A stretch of 64,000 bases of DNA from Gammaproteobacteria bacterium (GTDB lineage: Bacteria > Pseudomonadota > Gammaproteobacteria > Pseudomonadales > Pseudohongiellaceae): assembly GCA_002706685.1 (NCBI GenBank), contig PALV01000022.1:1-64000 (forward strand), read 5' to 3'. Positions 45,457 through 54,129 of the stretch are shown one piece after another; the first letter of the stretch is position 1, and every line of letters begins with the position of its first letter. The notes below the pieces were generated by a model, which saw only the letters and a program-made list of their open reading frames with translations, made no database searches and was not told where the DNA came from. The translations under genes and the position numbers were made by a program.

Positions 45457-46743
45457 ATGCAATCTCTGACGCTCCAACCCGTAAGCGCATTCGAGGGCAC
45501 TGTAACGCTGCCCGGCTCCAAGAGTCTCTCCAACCGCATTCTGCTGTTGTCGGCGCTGGCCAGCGGCCGCACCCGCATCAGCAATCTGCTGGACAGTGAT
45601 GATGTGCGTTATATGTTGCAGGCGCTGGCACAACTGGGCGTCCGACTGGAGCTGTCTGCTGATCGCAGCAGCTGTGAAGTTGAGGGGCTTGGTGATGCCT
45701 TCCATCGGGATAGACATTTGCTGGCGCTGTACCTGGGCAACGCCGGCACCGCGATGCGACCGCTGTGCGCAGCACTGTGCGCCGGCACAGGCGAGTTTGA
45801 ACTGACTGGCGACCCACGCATGTATGAACGGCCGATCGGCGACCTGGTAGATGCGCTGCGTGGTTGCGGTGCGCAGATTGATTACCTGAAAGACGAGAAT
45901 TTCCCACCGCTGCGTATCAAGGCCGGCGGCCTGCGTGGTGGGCAGATCAGTATCCGTGGCAACATCTCCAGTCAGTTTCTGACCGCGATGCTGATGATCG
46001 CGCCACTGTGCAAAGATGATCTGACTATTGATGTGGATGGGGAGCTGGTCTCCAAGCCCTACATCCGGATCACGCTCGATGTCATGCAGCGCTTCGGGGT
46101 TGAAGTTGAAAACCACGATTACCGACGCTTTGTGGTGCGTGCCGGACAGCGCTATCAGTCACCAGGTGAGATCATGGTGGAAGGTGATGCCTCATCAGCT
46201 TCCTATTTTCTGGCCGCGGCCGCTATTGCCGGCGGGCCGGTACGTGTGATTGGCAGCGGTCGCAACAGCGTACAGGGTGATGTCCGCTTTGCCGAAGTGC
46301 TGGAACAAATGGGGGCAGCTGTCACCTGGGGAGACGACTGGATAGAGGTGTCGCGAGGTGAGCTGAAGGGTGTGGATGTCGATCTGAACCACATCCCGGA
46401 CGCAGCAATGACCATTGCTACGACAGCGCTGTTTGCAAAGGGGCCAACTGTCATTCGTAATATCTACAACTGGCGGGTGAAGGAAACCGACAGGCTCGCT
46501 GCTATGGCGACCGAGCTGCGCAAAGTAGGGGCTGTTGTAGAAGAGGGTAATGACTATATAGCCATCGAACCGCCGGCACGTATCCAGTCTGCCAGCATCG
46601 ATACCTATGATGACCACCGCATGGCTATGTGTTTCTCACTGGCCGCGTTTGGCGACAGCCCGATCACCATCAATGATCCGGGCTGTACCGCAAAAACCTT
46701 TCCAACCTATTTTGAGTTGTTCGAAAAGCTGGCAGTACGCTGA
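45457..46743 (+). CDS. aroA: 3-phosphoshikimate 1-carboxyvinyltransferase (EPSP synthase)
   Basis: 428-residue enzyme joining shikimate-3-phosphate and phosphoenolpyruvate in the pathway to chorismate and aromatic amino acids. [17 protein letters not shown] (about 18-34) binds the substrate phosphate, and [11 protein letters not shown] (about 91-101) is the class I, glyphosate-sensitive type signature. The catalytic Asp lies in [11 protein letters not shown], and [12 protein letters not shown] is near the end. Length matches E. coli AroA (427). GGACCTCCAGGC precedes the ATG. It is not in a recognisable aro operon here. Confidence 0.97.
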   Translation: MQSLTLQPVSAFEGTVTLPGSKSLSNRILLLSALASGRTRISNLLDSDDVRYMLQALAQLGVRLELSADRSSCEVEGLGDAFHRDRHLLALYLGNAGTAMRPLCAALCAGTGEFELTGDPRMYERPIGDLVDALRGCGAQIDYLKDENFPPLRIKAGGLRGGQISIRGNISSQFLTAMLMIAPLCKDDLTIDVDGELVSKPYIRITLDVMQRFGVEVENHDYRRFVVRAGQRYQSPGEIMVEGDASSASYFLAAAAIAGGPVRVIGSGRNSVQGDVRFAEVLEQMGAAVTWGDDWIEVSRGELKGVDVDLNHIPDAAMTIATTALFAKGPTVIRNIYNWRVKETDRLAAMATELRKVGAVVEEGNDYIAIEPPARIQSASIDTYDDHRMAMCFSLAAFGDSPITINDPGCTAKTFPTYFELFEKLAVR

Positions 46744-46792
46744 TCTTTATACTTTGATTTGTTTGCTGCTACCAAAAATGCTGATTGCTTCC

Positions 46793-46823
46793 CGCCCTGC
46801 CTGCTCACGAGACAGGACGGGTG
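46793..46823. terminator. hairpin between convergent aroA and CocE/NonD genes
   Basis: CCCGCCCTG and CAGGACGGG can pair with one mismatch around a 13-base loop in the 93-bp gap between the two stop codons. There is no long T-run, so it is a weak candidate terminator. Confidence 0.35.
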
Positions 46824-46836
46824 CTGCATATCAATA

Positions 46837-48498
46837 TCAATCCAGTGACTCAGTGACCACCGGCAGCACAATTGCCGAGGGTCGCTGGCTGTCGAAATAA
46901 ATCGTGTTCTCAGCGGTTTTGGCTGGCGCCGCCATGTCGTCCAGCGCTGCCCCATTGTTGGGGTTTACTGCAAAGCGTGGGTAGTTGCTGGATGTCACAT
47001 GCACACCGATGCGGTGTCCCTTCTCGAATGTCTGTGCCGTACTCCACATATTGATGGTCAGTTTCTCAACCTCACCGGGCGTCATCATCTTTACGTCTTC
47101 GGCATTCTGGCCGTCGCGAAAGCGGGTACGCAGCGGATAGTCAAGAATCAGCGCTTCGTAGCCGTCCGGGTAGATATCAACCAGCTTGACGACGAAGTCG
47201 GTATCCAGCGCATCAGTGGCTACATACAGCTCCATGTCGATATGGCCGGCCACTACCACGTCCTCTTCCAGCACCTCGGTTTCGAAACGCAGGTAGTCCT
47301 GGCGCTCTCCAATTTCACGCTGGTCACGTGGGCCGACATCCTGTCCCAGGTTCTGGCCGCCGAAAGTGGGTACCGGGTTAGCAGGATCAAATTGATAGGT
47401 CTTCGATGCGTTGCTGGCATCCGGCATCTCTGTGCTCAGGCTCATGTCCGGTTGCAGATAGAAACGCGTCAGTTCGTGCTGGGGCGGCCAGCTTTCCGCG
47501 TGTACTACCCGATTTTTGTCGGAGACGGCACCCTTACGCGCAGAGGCCATCATGTAGTAGCTGACCGGCGGTTCGTCCATAATGTCGTTGTCGATGTCCT
47601 TCAGCCAGTAATCCCACCAGCGCAGCTGCTGTTCCATATCGCCGTTGATCAGGCCACCACCGGGATACTCCAGGTCCCCCTGCAGCACGCCATGGCCAAA
47701 GGCACCCATAAACAGTTTCTGCTTGCCACGTGCCGCGGGATGGCCTTCGTTCTGCAGATACACGAAGTTGTGCAACGAACCCTCGGCGTAAATGTCGTGC
47801 CAGCCACCGACGTTATAAATCGGAATCTGTACATTCTCGCGATGGAACAGGAAGTCCGTGGCGCGCCACTGATCGTCCAACACTGCGCGGGCGCGATAGG
47901 CATTGATGACCTCTTCACTGACACCCTGACCGCGCAGCCAGCCACCGGAATGACTCTCTTTAAATACACCGCCTACAAAGCGGGAGCGATAGAACAGGCT
48001 GTCTGGTGCAACAGTGACATAGGCTGCGGTCAGGCTGGGCGGTGCCGCAGCTGCAGCCAGGTTGGAGGTGATACCAGGTGCGGAGGTACCGAAAATCCCA
48101 ATCTTGCCGTTGCTGAATGACTGGTCGGCAACCCACTCCACCGTGTCGTAGCCATCTTCAATGTCGGTCTCAAACGGGCGGTTTTCGCCTTCGGAGTCAT
48201 AGCGGCCACGAACATCCTGCGATACCAGAGCGTAACCACGCTCGTTATAAGTGGCAGCACTGCGGTCGGCACCATCTTTGTCGTAGGGCGTGCGGGTGAG
48301 CACGACCGGCCAGGGACCTTCGCCGTCCGGCAGGTAAATGTTGGTGGCCAGGTTGACGCCGTCGCGCATAGGGACCATGACAACGTCTTTGGTCTGGGCG
48401 AATGAAATCTGAGCGAACGCTAGCAGGGTGATCAGAAATGTGGCGATGAAGCCAACGCGGGAGGTGCGAAAGAGTGAGTGATGGGCTGGTAATCTCAT
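46837..48498 (-). CDS. exported CocE/NonD-family hydrolase (X-Pro dipeptidyl-peptidase S15 type)
   Basis: 553-residue alpha/beta hydrolase with a signal peptide (about 14-34, ending SFA-Q). It starts its catalytic domain at VMVPMRDGVNLATNIYLP, typical of the family. The nucleophile Ser is in GIFGTSAPGITS (about 135-146), the acid in VGGWHDIYAEGSL and the His in GAFGHGVL. A jelly-roll C-terminal domain (about 310-550, with AGHIDMELYVATDALDTDF) follows. Family members are cocaine esterase-like, glutaryl-7-ACA acylase-like or proline-specific peptidases; the activity here is not decidable. It stands alone between aroA and the pilin gene. Confidence 0.9.
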   Translation of the reverse strand: MRLPAHHSLFRTSRVGFIATFLITLLAFAQISFAQTKDVVMVPMRDGVNLATNIYLPDGEGPWPVVLTRTPYDKDGADRSAATYNERGYALVSQDVRGRYDSEGENRPFETDIEDGYDTVEWVADQSFSNGKIGIFGTSAPGITSNLAAAAAPPSLTAAYVTVAPDSLFYRSRFVGGVFKESHSGGWLRGQGVSEEVINAYRARAVLDDQWRATDFLFHRENVQIPIYNVGGWHDIYAEGSLHNFVYLQNEGHPAARGKQKLFMGAFGHGVLQGDLEYPGGGLINGDMEQQLRWWDYWLKDIDNDIMDEPPVSYYMMASARKGAVSDKNRVVHAESWPPQHELTRFYLQPDMSLSTEMPDASNASKTYQFDPANPVPTFGGQNLGQDVGPRDQREIGERQDYLRFETEVLEEDVVVAGHIDMELYVATDALDTDFVVKLVDIYPDGYEALILDYPLRTRFRDGQNAEDVKMMTPGEVEKLTINMWSTAQTFEKGHRIGVHVTSSNYPRFAVNPNNGAALDDMAAPAKTAENTIYFDSQRPSAIVLPVVTESLD

Positions 48499-48550
48499 GA
48501 GGGGATATCTCTTGTCATTGTTTTACCTTATGGTCCCTCATTTCACGGGC

Positions 48551-48577
48551 AAAAAAAAGCCCCGCAGAGCGGGGCTT
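48551..48577 (-). terminator. terminator of the prepilin gene
   Basis: On the minus strand AAGCCCCGC-TCT-GCGGGGCTT is followed by eight T. It lies 60 bp after the prepilin stop and closes the minus-strand pilus gene series. Confidence 0.9.
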
Positions 48578-48636
48578 TCTGTTATCGGACTTCAGTGGCA
48601 GCCGGGTGTGGATCCGGATGCCATTGATGCTTGCGA

Positions 48637-49299
48637 TTAGATGCGGACGCAGACGGTGTACAGCGTGTCCTGGTCGTAGGCGCCAGTCATTGCTGTCGCG
48701 TTTGGCGTGGCGGCTGCGTTGGCACGGAATGTACCAGATGCGCCGGCGCCATCATCAAGCTGGGTGTCGAGTGCGATCGCGGCAGAACCTGGCACGTTGT
48801 TCATGCACAGTTTGACTGAGCCTGCAGGCATACCCTGGATGGCACTCGAGTTGACACCAATCAGGCCACCGAAGGGGTTCTGTGGCAGGGCTGCGGCGCC
48901 GGTTGTGGATGGGTCGCCAGGAATGAAACCAGAGGCGCGCAGATGCTGCCAGAAACCCAGTACTTCTGCAGTCGGGTTAAATGTTGTGGCAATTGCGCCA
49001 TCCAGAACGCCGTTAGGCGCTGTGCTGGCTGCAGTGATAACTGCCCACTGGCCGCCACGAGCCTGCAGTGTTGTCAGGTTGCCATCATCGCCTGGGTAAC
49101 GGCCATAACGGTCCTGGTAGGAATACGCTGCTGCCGGAACGCCCTGAATGTCGTTAACGGCTGCACGCACACGTGAGTTTTCGATCAGTTGCTGACCCTG
49201 CAGTACACCACCGATCAAAAGGCCGATAATGACCAGTACGATAGCGATTTCAATCAGGGTAAAACCGCCTTGCGCTTTTACATTTGGAATCTGTTTCAT
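48637..49299 (-). CDS. type IV prepilin, likely major (MSHA-type) pilin
   Basis: 220-residue prepilin. The short leader ends Gly12, and the mature N terminus is FTLIEIAIVLVIIGLLIGG with Glu at +5 (Glu17), the class signature for prepilin peptidase cleavage and N-methylation. The C-terminal part is rich in Gly, Ala and Thr and ends with a cysteine pair (KLCMNN and YTVCVRI) that would form the D-loop disulfide. It is the last gene of the minus-strand series but separated by 127 bp and its own terminator. Separate, stronger transcription is plausible for a major pilin. Which msh pilin (A or B) it matches is not resolvable by eye. Confidence 0.85.
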   Translation of the reverse strand: MKQIPNVKAQGGFTLIEIAIVLVIIGLLIGGVLQGQQLIENSRVRAAVNDIQGVPAAAYSYQDRYGRYPGDDGNLTTLQARGGQWAVITAASTAPNGVLDGAIATTFNPTAEVLGFWQHLRASGFIPGDPSTTGAAALPQNPFGGLIGVNSSAIQGMPAGSVKLCMNNVPGSAAIALDTQLDDGAGASGTFRANAAATPNATAMTGAYDQDTLYTVCVRI

Positions 49300-49426
49300 T
49301 GCTCTGTTCTCTTGATAGTTGAGAGATTTGGCTGATCCGGTACAAAACGTCAGTCCATTGACCAGCGTGGCGTCAATTTAATGACGCTTTTGAAAGGTGC
49401 GCAAGATGTAGGTTTTTTTTACACAC

Positions 49427-50506
49427 TCAAACGGGCCCCAGGGGCAGGCGCAACAGGAAGCGCAGGGGCTGGTTGGCGTCTGCTTCTATTTTTAGATCAC
49501 CACCCAGTGTCATCGCGGTTTGTCGCGACTGATAAAGCCCAACGCCTCTGCCTGTCCCATGCTCACTCCAGAAGGGCTCAAACAGTCTTTCCGGCCACAG
49601 GCACGGTTTGGCAAGGGTATCCGTAATGCTGACGGTAGCTGTGCCGTTTTCCTGTGAAATGTGGATATCCAGTTTGACCCCGGTATCGGTCTGTTTGCTG
49701 GCCATATCCAGATAGTTGCCAATCAGATTGTCGACTATCGATTGCAATGCAACCCGCTTGCAGCTCACCTGAACGTCTCCATCGATGTCGGCTGGTAATT
49801 GATGCGCATGCACTGATTCGCGAAAATAAAGTGCAAGGCTTAAAGGGACGTTGTCCAGCCTGCCTTCATCCTGTTGCAAACGATGCAGCATCAGTTCAAC
49901 TCTATCGCGCAGTGCAGGCACCGTCGTGCGTAATACCTGCAATAGACGTTCGTGATGCTGCTGAGAAACGTTCTGTAGCTGTTCTGAGGCAAGACTGGTC
50001 AGTTGCAACATGTTCTTGAAGTCATGCTGCAGAAACACGTTGAGCTTGGCGGCCTGCGCAAAGGTCGATCGTACCGAACCCAGTTTGATCCAGAAATCCA
50101 TACGCAGTAGCAGGAAAAAATGCTCGGCCAGAGATCGGCTAAAATAACGCCGTTCCCAGCCGCTCTTGGCTGCGAATAGCTGAATGTCCAGCGCAATGTC
50201 GTCATTGTGAAAACTTTGCTCAATGACCGTATCGCCCTGACTCCCCAACTGCTGCGACAATTGAGTGCCAAACCAGTCAAGCCGCCACTGCAACCCCACA
50301 AAGCCACCTTTGTGAAGAACTGGCCAGCACTGGCGCAGAAAGTCAGGCAGATCGAAGTCGACACTTTCATTCAGTTTAATGAGATCACGCCGCAGTGCAT
50401 TCTGTGCATTGGCCTGCAGCAGCAACCAGCCGATCACAGCCAGAATGGTGGCACCAACCAGAATAAGATAAGGGTAAAGATCAGTCAGGATCACGTTGGA
50501 TGCCAA
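49427..50506 (-). CDS. membrane sensor histidine kinase (PrsK-like)
   Basis: 359-residue kinase with one or two N-terminal helices (about 10-32). The phospho-acceptor region reads FLQHDFKNMLQL, the HD-x-KN type of PrsK-like kinases. The ATPase domain has the N-box SIVDNLIGNYLDMA, a degenerate G1 box and the G2 box GTGRGVGLYQSR. No periplasmic sensor domain is visible. The start is a TTG at 50506 overlapping the response regulator gene by 26 bp; a GTG at 50494 is an alternative. Together with that regulator it forms a two-component system inside the pilus locus. Confidence 0.82.
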   Translation of the reverse strand: MASNVILTDLYPYLILVGATILAVIGWLLLQANAQNALRRDLIKLNESVDFDLPDFLRQCWPVLHKGGFVGLQWRLDWFGTQLSQQLGSQGDTVIEQSFHNDDIALDIQLFAAKSGWERRYFSRSLAEHFFLLLRMDFWIKLGSVRSTFAQAAKLNVFLQHDFKNMLQLTSLASEQLQNVSQQHHERLLQVLRTTVPALRDRVELMLHRLQQDEGRLDNVPLSLALYFRESVHAHQLPADIDGDVQVSCKRVALQSIVDNLIGNYLDMASKQTDTGVKLDIHISQENGTATVSITDTLAKPCLWPERLFEPFWSEHGTGRGVGLYQSRQTAMTLGGDLKIEADANQPLRFLLRLPLGPV

Positions 50507-51107
50507 ATTTTTTCAGGAAGTAGTAGATGCTCTCTCGTTTGACACCCAGCCGTGCAGCACTCTGATACACATTAAAGTTAGTGTCACGAAGTACCTGGCG
50601 AACCAGTTTCTCCTCAGCATCTTCGCGGACCGCTTTTAATCCGTCAGCGACGCGAGCATTGATCTGCAGCCGTGTCATGCCTTCCGCGCTCATGGATCGC
50701 TCCTGTTTCTGGAACAGGAACGCGCGACTCACGGATTGCAGAATCTCCTCGAGCGTTGCCGGTTTGGCCAGAAAATCGAAGGCTCCCTCGCGGATGGCTG
50801 CAAGCGCGGCGCTTTCCTCATCCTGACCAGTCAGTACGATAATTTTTGCATTGCCTTTTATCTGCAGGATGTCACGAATCAGCGCGATTCCCTCGTCGGT
50901 AGAGTGCGCGGCTGGCGGTAGTCCCAGGTCAATGATCATGACCTGGATGTCTTCGTTCTCACGCAGGCACTGACTGGCTGACTGCCGGCAGACCGATTCT
51001 GTCACGGTGTAGCCGTTCATCTCCAGCGAGCTGGCCAGCATCATGCGTAGCGCGTCATCGTCCTCGGCAATCAAGAGGCGGCGCAAGTGAGCTGGTGCAT
51101 CTGTCAC
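50481..51107 (-). CDS. response regulator with receiver and Fis-type HTH, no AAA+ domain
   Basis: 208-residue regulator. Receiver domain (about 8-125) with acidic pocket AEDDD, phospho-acceptor Asp in MIIDLGLPP, Thr in IIVLTGQDE and Lys in FLAKPAT. The C terminus (about 165-205) is a Fis-family DNA-binding helix-turn-helix, NFNVYQSAARLGVKRESIYY. The sigma-54-interacting AAA+ domain of NtrC-type regulators is missing, as in ActR/PrrA-type proteins. Its ATG overlaps the end of the prepilin gene at 51104 (ATGA type) and its end overlaps the kinase gene. Confidence 0.87.
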   Translation of the reverse strand: MTDAPAHLRRLLIAEDDDALRMMLASSLEMNGYTVTESVCRQSASQCLRENEDIQVMIIDLGLPPAAHSTDEGIALIRDILQIKGNAKIIVLTGQDEESAALAAIREGAFDFLAKPATLEEILQSVSRAFLFQKQERSMSAEGMTRLQINARVADGLKAVREDAEEKLVRQVLRDTNFNVYQSAARLGVKRESIYYFLKKFGIQRDPD

Positions 51108-51880
51108 GGTAGCCTCCCCGCTGAAATCATGCGGCTGAACAGAACGTTCGGCGACAGCCAGACGATAAGGTCATCGAAGTTGTCTTCGTTGTAGGTTGTG
51201 CTGACAAATTGGTTAGTGTTTGTCAGGCGGTAGCCGCCGACGACGACGTTGCCCGCATTGGCTACTTCATTCGCAGATGTGAATGTCGCCCAGTTAGGGC
51301 CCATCGACAGAACGACGGCAGGAGCTAAGTCGGTAATAATGTCCGAGCAAGTAGAGTCAGTACAAACCCGCAGCATGTTGGTCGCGTAGTCGGCTGGTAA
51401 TGGACTAAGACTGTTAAAGAACGTGTTTAAATTCGAAGCGAGAGTGAACGCTCTTGACGCACCGTGCATTTTGTTCGAAACCGAATAGCGATAGGGGTTT
51501 CCCCAAGGGTCCAATAGCAGGCCATCGCTGTTGACAGGTCCGATCAACCCAAGTGTGGCTGCCGGTACAAAGCCATGATGGCTTGTGGTGGGAACTGCAC
51601 ACTGGCCTGTTCCGTCTGGTCCTGCCTCGAGGCCGTTAGTGGCGCTACTGGCAGGGCATGGCAATCGTCCAGTCGTCTGGGCAAACCCATACAGCGCCTC
51701 TTCAATGCGCTGAAGTTGAGCTGTGGCATTGGTACGGCGTGTGTTGTCTGCAGATTGTGTTAGTGAAACAAGCAGCCCACTTAACAGGAAACCGACAATC
51801 ATTAGGACAATCGCCATCTCGATTAAAGTGAATCCGAGAACTTTACGAAAGTGTGCAGTGGGCGCAATTGATTTAGCCAT
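51104..51880 (-). CDS. minor prepilin with GRLPCP motif
   Basis: 258-residue prepilin. The leader ends Gly16, then FTLIEMAIVLMIVGFLLSG with Glu at +5. The globular part contains TTGRLPCPASS and LLDPWGNPYRYSVS, the latter resembling the calcium-site region of type II secretion pseudopilins. Several cysteines follow (in VCTDSTCSD). It is one base after the upstream pilin-like gene and overlaps the response regulator. By position it would take the place of MshC/MshD/MshO-type minor pilins, perhaps at the pilus tip. Confidence 0.82.
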   Translation of the reverse strand: MAKSIAPTAHFRKVLGFTLIEMAIVLMIVGFLLSGLLVSLTQSADNTRRTNATAQLQRIEEALYGFAQTTGRLPCPASSATNGLEAGPDGTGQCAVPTTSHHGFVPAATLGLIGPVNSDGLLLDPWGNPYRYSVSNKMHGASRAFTLASNLNTFFNSLSPLPADYATNMLRVCTDSTCSDIITDLAPAVVLSMGPNWATFTSANEVANAGNVVVGGYRLTNTNQFVSTTYNEDNFDDLIVWLSPNVLFSRMISAGRLP

Positions 51881-51881
51881 G

Positions 51882-52838
51882 TCAGATTCCAGTGCAGCTT
51901 TGGCCGCTGCGATCCAATGTGCCGACGTTGAGATTTAGCGTGAAGAGAATATTGTCGCAATTGGCGAATTCAAAAGTGATAATGCCGGGTGATACTTCAT
52001 TAAAGTCACTAACGTTCCAACTTTCAGGGGAGTACCAGCTAGGCCCCAGGTTTGTCATTGCCGCTTGTAATTCGGGTTCGCTTGAAATTGCTAATGAGTT
52101 TTCCACGATAACTTGCCGGATAGACTGAGCTACTCGCAGCGTCATTGCAGCACGCAACTCAGCCTCGGTTATCGCCACCATCCGATCGTTAAACTCACCC
52201 AGCGTAGGTGGCACTGTCACAAAGTCTGTGCCTAGCTGATTGCCACCTTCCAGATAATTGGCCCGATTGTTGTTGGGACGAGTCTGAGTCCCCACCGCGA
52301 CGCCAGCATCAATGATTAGTGCGACTATGTCATCCTGACCGTTGAGTGTGAGGGTGCTCTCTGTTGAAGTGTTTAGTGCAGGTGTCGGTGTCGATGGATC
52401 AAAGCCAAAACCCTCTGATAAGGCATACCAAAAACGGCTGTCGTCATTGCGGGTTGTAAATACAAAATCCGCTGGGGATTTAAGCGCCGGAAAGCTATAT
52501 TCGACAGGCAACCGGCCAATCGTTGAGTTGTCATCACAGTCATTATTCGAAAATTTGTCATTGTTCGTGTCCGGGCACGGAAGTCGACCTGGCCCATTGT
52601 CGTTTGCCGAGAGTCCAGTATGAAACATAGCAAACGCCAGCAGTGCCTCTTTAGCCTCAAGCAATTCCGGATACACCGTGTTGTTGTCGGTGCGAGCGGC
52701 AATGCGATTGTTTAATGCAGATAGTGTGACTGTTGCGGCAACCGAGAACAGCACTATAAAAAAAATCAGCAGGCCGACGCCTGTCTGGTAACTTGAGACT
52801 GGGCTCTTGTGTGACGACGTGGACTTTGCAGGCATCAC
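51882..52838 (-). CDS. pilin-like protein with GRLPCP motif, atypical N terminus
   Basis: 318-residue protein. The N terminus has QTGVGLLIFFIVLFSVAATV (about 18-37), a hydrophobic stretch after Gly like that of PilX/MshP-type minor pilins but without the Glu at +5. The following part contains GPGRLPCPDTNNDKFSNNDC; the GRLPCP motif is shared with the next prepilin. Three further cysteines near the C terminus (NCDNI and SCTG) may form disulfides. The start overlaps the end of mshK by four bases. AT content in this gene and the next is visibly higher than in its neighbours, which may indicate faster divergence or transfer. Confidence 0.72.
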   Translation of the reverse strand: MMPAKSTSSHKSPVSSYQTGVGLLIFFIVLFSVAATVTLSALNNRIAARTDNNTVYPELLEAKEALLAFAMFHTGLSANDNGPGRLPCPDTNNDKFSNNDCDDNSTIGRLPVEYSFPALKSPADFVFTTRNDDSRFWYALSEGFGFDPSTPTPALNTSTESTLTLNGQDDIVALIIDAGVAVGTQTRPNNNRANYLEGGNQLGTDFVTVPPTLGEFNDRMVAITEAELRAAMTLRVAQSIRQVIVENSLAISSEPELQAAMTNLGPSWYSPESWNVSDFNEVSPGIITFEFANCDNILFTLNLNVGTLDRSGQSCTGI

Positions 52839-53479
52839 AGGTTCTCCTGCAGAACGCTGAGTACTTCTATGATGCTCAACACACGCTGTGCACCCGGCAA
52901 CATATCGTCAAGCTCGGAAGGCCGGCGAGATGTGTTTTCATCGTCGTCCGGATTGCCACGATTTGATGATGGTGAACTGGGTGCAGATTCAGCTGCTGCT
53001 TCCGGCTGAGGGCCTCTGGCGGCGATCGTGGCAGCAAATTCCTGTTCGCGAACGACTCGCTCTGCGCGATCCAGAACCTGGCCAGGGCGGAGAAAATACA
53101 CGGCATCGTTGCCCTGTATACGCAGGCTGGTTACCGGGCCGGACTGGACCAGTGAGTAGCCAACCGGCAGGTCGCGCTCATCAAATGCAGTGCCGTTTAA
53201 CCAAACTGTGTGGCTTCCGTCGGCGTGTCGCAGACTACCTCCCATGTGCAGAGTCACATTCGCTACTGCTTCTTGTGTTGATGCCGTCTGAGACTCAAGA
53301 CGAGCCAACTCATCCAGCGCCATCTGTGTGAGAAGCTCCGTCCGTGCTTCATCAAGGGCGGTACGCTGCTCCGGTGTGCTGAAAAAACGCCCCAGTGTTG
53401 TTGATTGCGCGTGAGCTGTGGGTGCCAGCAGGGCAACGATCAGGATCAAAGTCAGGGCTGCATACAACCGGATAGCCAT
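52835..53479 (-). CDS. mshK: MshK/PilP-like pilus biogenesis protein
   Basis: 214-residue exported protein (signal peptide to about residue 24, AHA-Q). The middle (about 70-140) has a small beta-domain, VTLHMGGSLRHADGSHTVWL, with SGPVTSLRIQGNDAVYFLRP further on, as in MshK/PilP proteins that link the inner-membrane complex to the secretin. The C terminus is Ser/Pro/Asn-rich and low complexity. Assigned mainly by order: it follows the MshJ gene with overlapping stop/start. Confidence 0.68.
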   Translation of the reverse strand: MAIRLYAALTLILIVALLAPTAHAQSTTLGRFFSTPEQRTALDEARTELLTQMALDELARLESQTASTQEAVANVTLHMGGSLRHADGSHTVWLNGTAFDERDLPVGYSLVQSGPVTSLRIQGNDAVYFLRPGQVLDRAERVVREQEFAATIAARGPQPEAAAESAPSSPSSNRGNPDDDENTSRRPSELDDMLPGAQRVLSIIEVLSVLQENL

Positions 53480-54129
53480 TACATGACTCCTGCCAGTTCG
53501 TCACTGGTCGGTTCCAGGTCGACCGTATACCAATTGAAGTTGCAGTCGAGCCGGACATTTTCGGCAACCTGTGAGAACCTGTCGCCGGGGCTTTGTTCCA
53601 GCAGGGTGCAGCGTACAGGCTGCATCAGGCCCTCAATTCTGTTCAGTGATTCGATCAGTCGAGTCAGTTCCCCTTCATGCAGGAGGTTGACCTGCATTGT
53701 GATGCTGGAGCTGTGCAGGCTCAGTGGTGCACCCGGCAATGGGTCTTCGGGGTCGTATTGCAGCGGTGTGATGGTCTGGCCACCAATTTCGACAGTGATC
53801 GGAAACATCTCCAGCTCGGTACGTAGCTCGGCAATCTGCTCCAGGAAATCAAGCCGGTCCTCGTCGTCCATAAAGCCGGAGTCCTCCGAGAACCGGTAGC
53901 GATCGATGTAACGGACGATAGTTGCTTCTTCCTGGGAGATCTGCTGAATCGAGTTTCTGACACGCTCGAGGTTGTCCTGTGCCGCGTTGCGAGAAGCCGT
54001 TGACTGCATCTCGAATCGTTGCGCAAAGATGTATGCCGATACCGCAATGAGGACACAAAGCACTGCGATTATCGCGGGAACGCGCAGCAGCCGTAAGTCG
54101 TCTCCCCCAATTGGCAGTTCAAGCTTCAT
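53479..54129 (-). CDS. mshJ: MshJ/PilO-like inner-membrane pilus assembly protein
   Basis: 216-residue bitopic protein. TM helix at about 16-37, then a coiled-coil (about 45-75) and a ferredoxin-like periplasmic domain with SSSITMQVNLLHEGELTRLI, followed by the region LMQPVRCTLLEQ. This is the PilO/GspM architecture, which forms the inner-membrane platform with the MshI protein. It overlaps both neighbours by a few bases, so the genes are co-translated. Confidence 0.78.
   Translation of the reverse strand: MKLELPIGGDDLRLLRVPAIIAVLCVLIAVSAYIFAQRFEMQSTASRNAAQDNLERVRNSIQQISQEEATIVRYIDRYRFSEDSGFMDDEDRLDFLEQIAELRTELEMFPITVEIGGQTITPLQYDPEDPLPGAPLSLHSSSITMQVNLLHEGELTRLIESLNRIEGLMQPVRCTLLEQSPGDRFSQVAENVRLDCNFNWYTVDLEPTSDELAGVM

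Noticed and set aside
49300..49426. Possible sigma-54 promoter before the prepilin gene
   Set aside because: I looked for a GG/GC pair with the required spacing and found only partial matches; no promoter is claimed.
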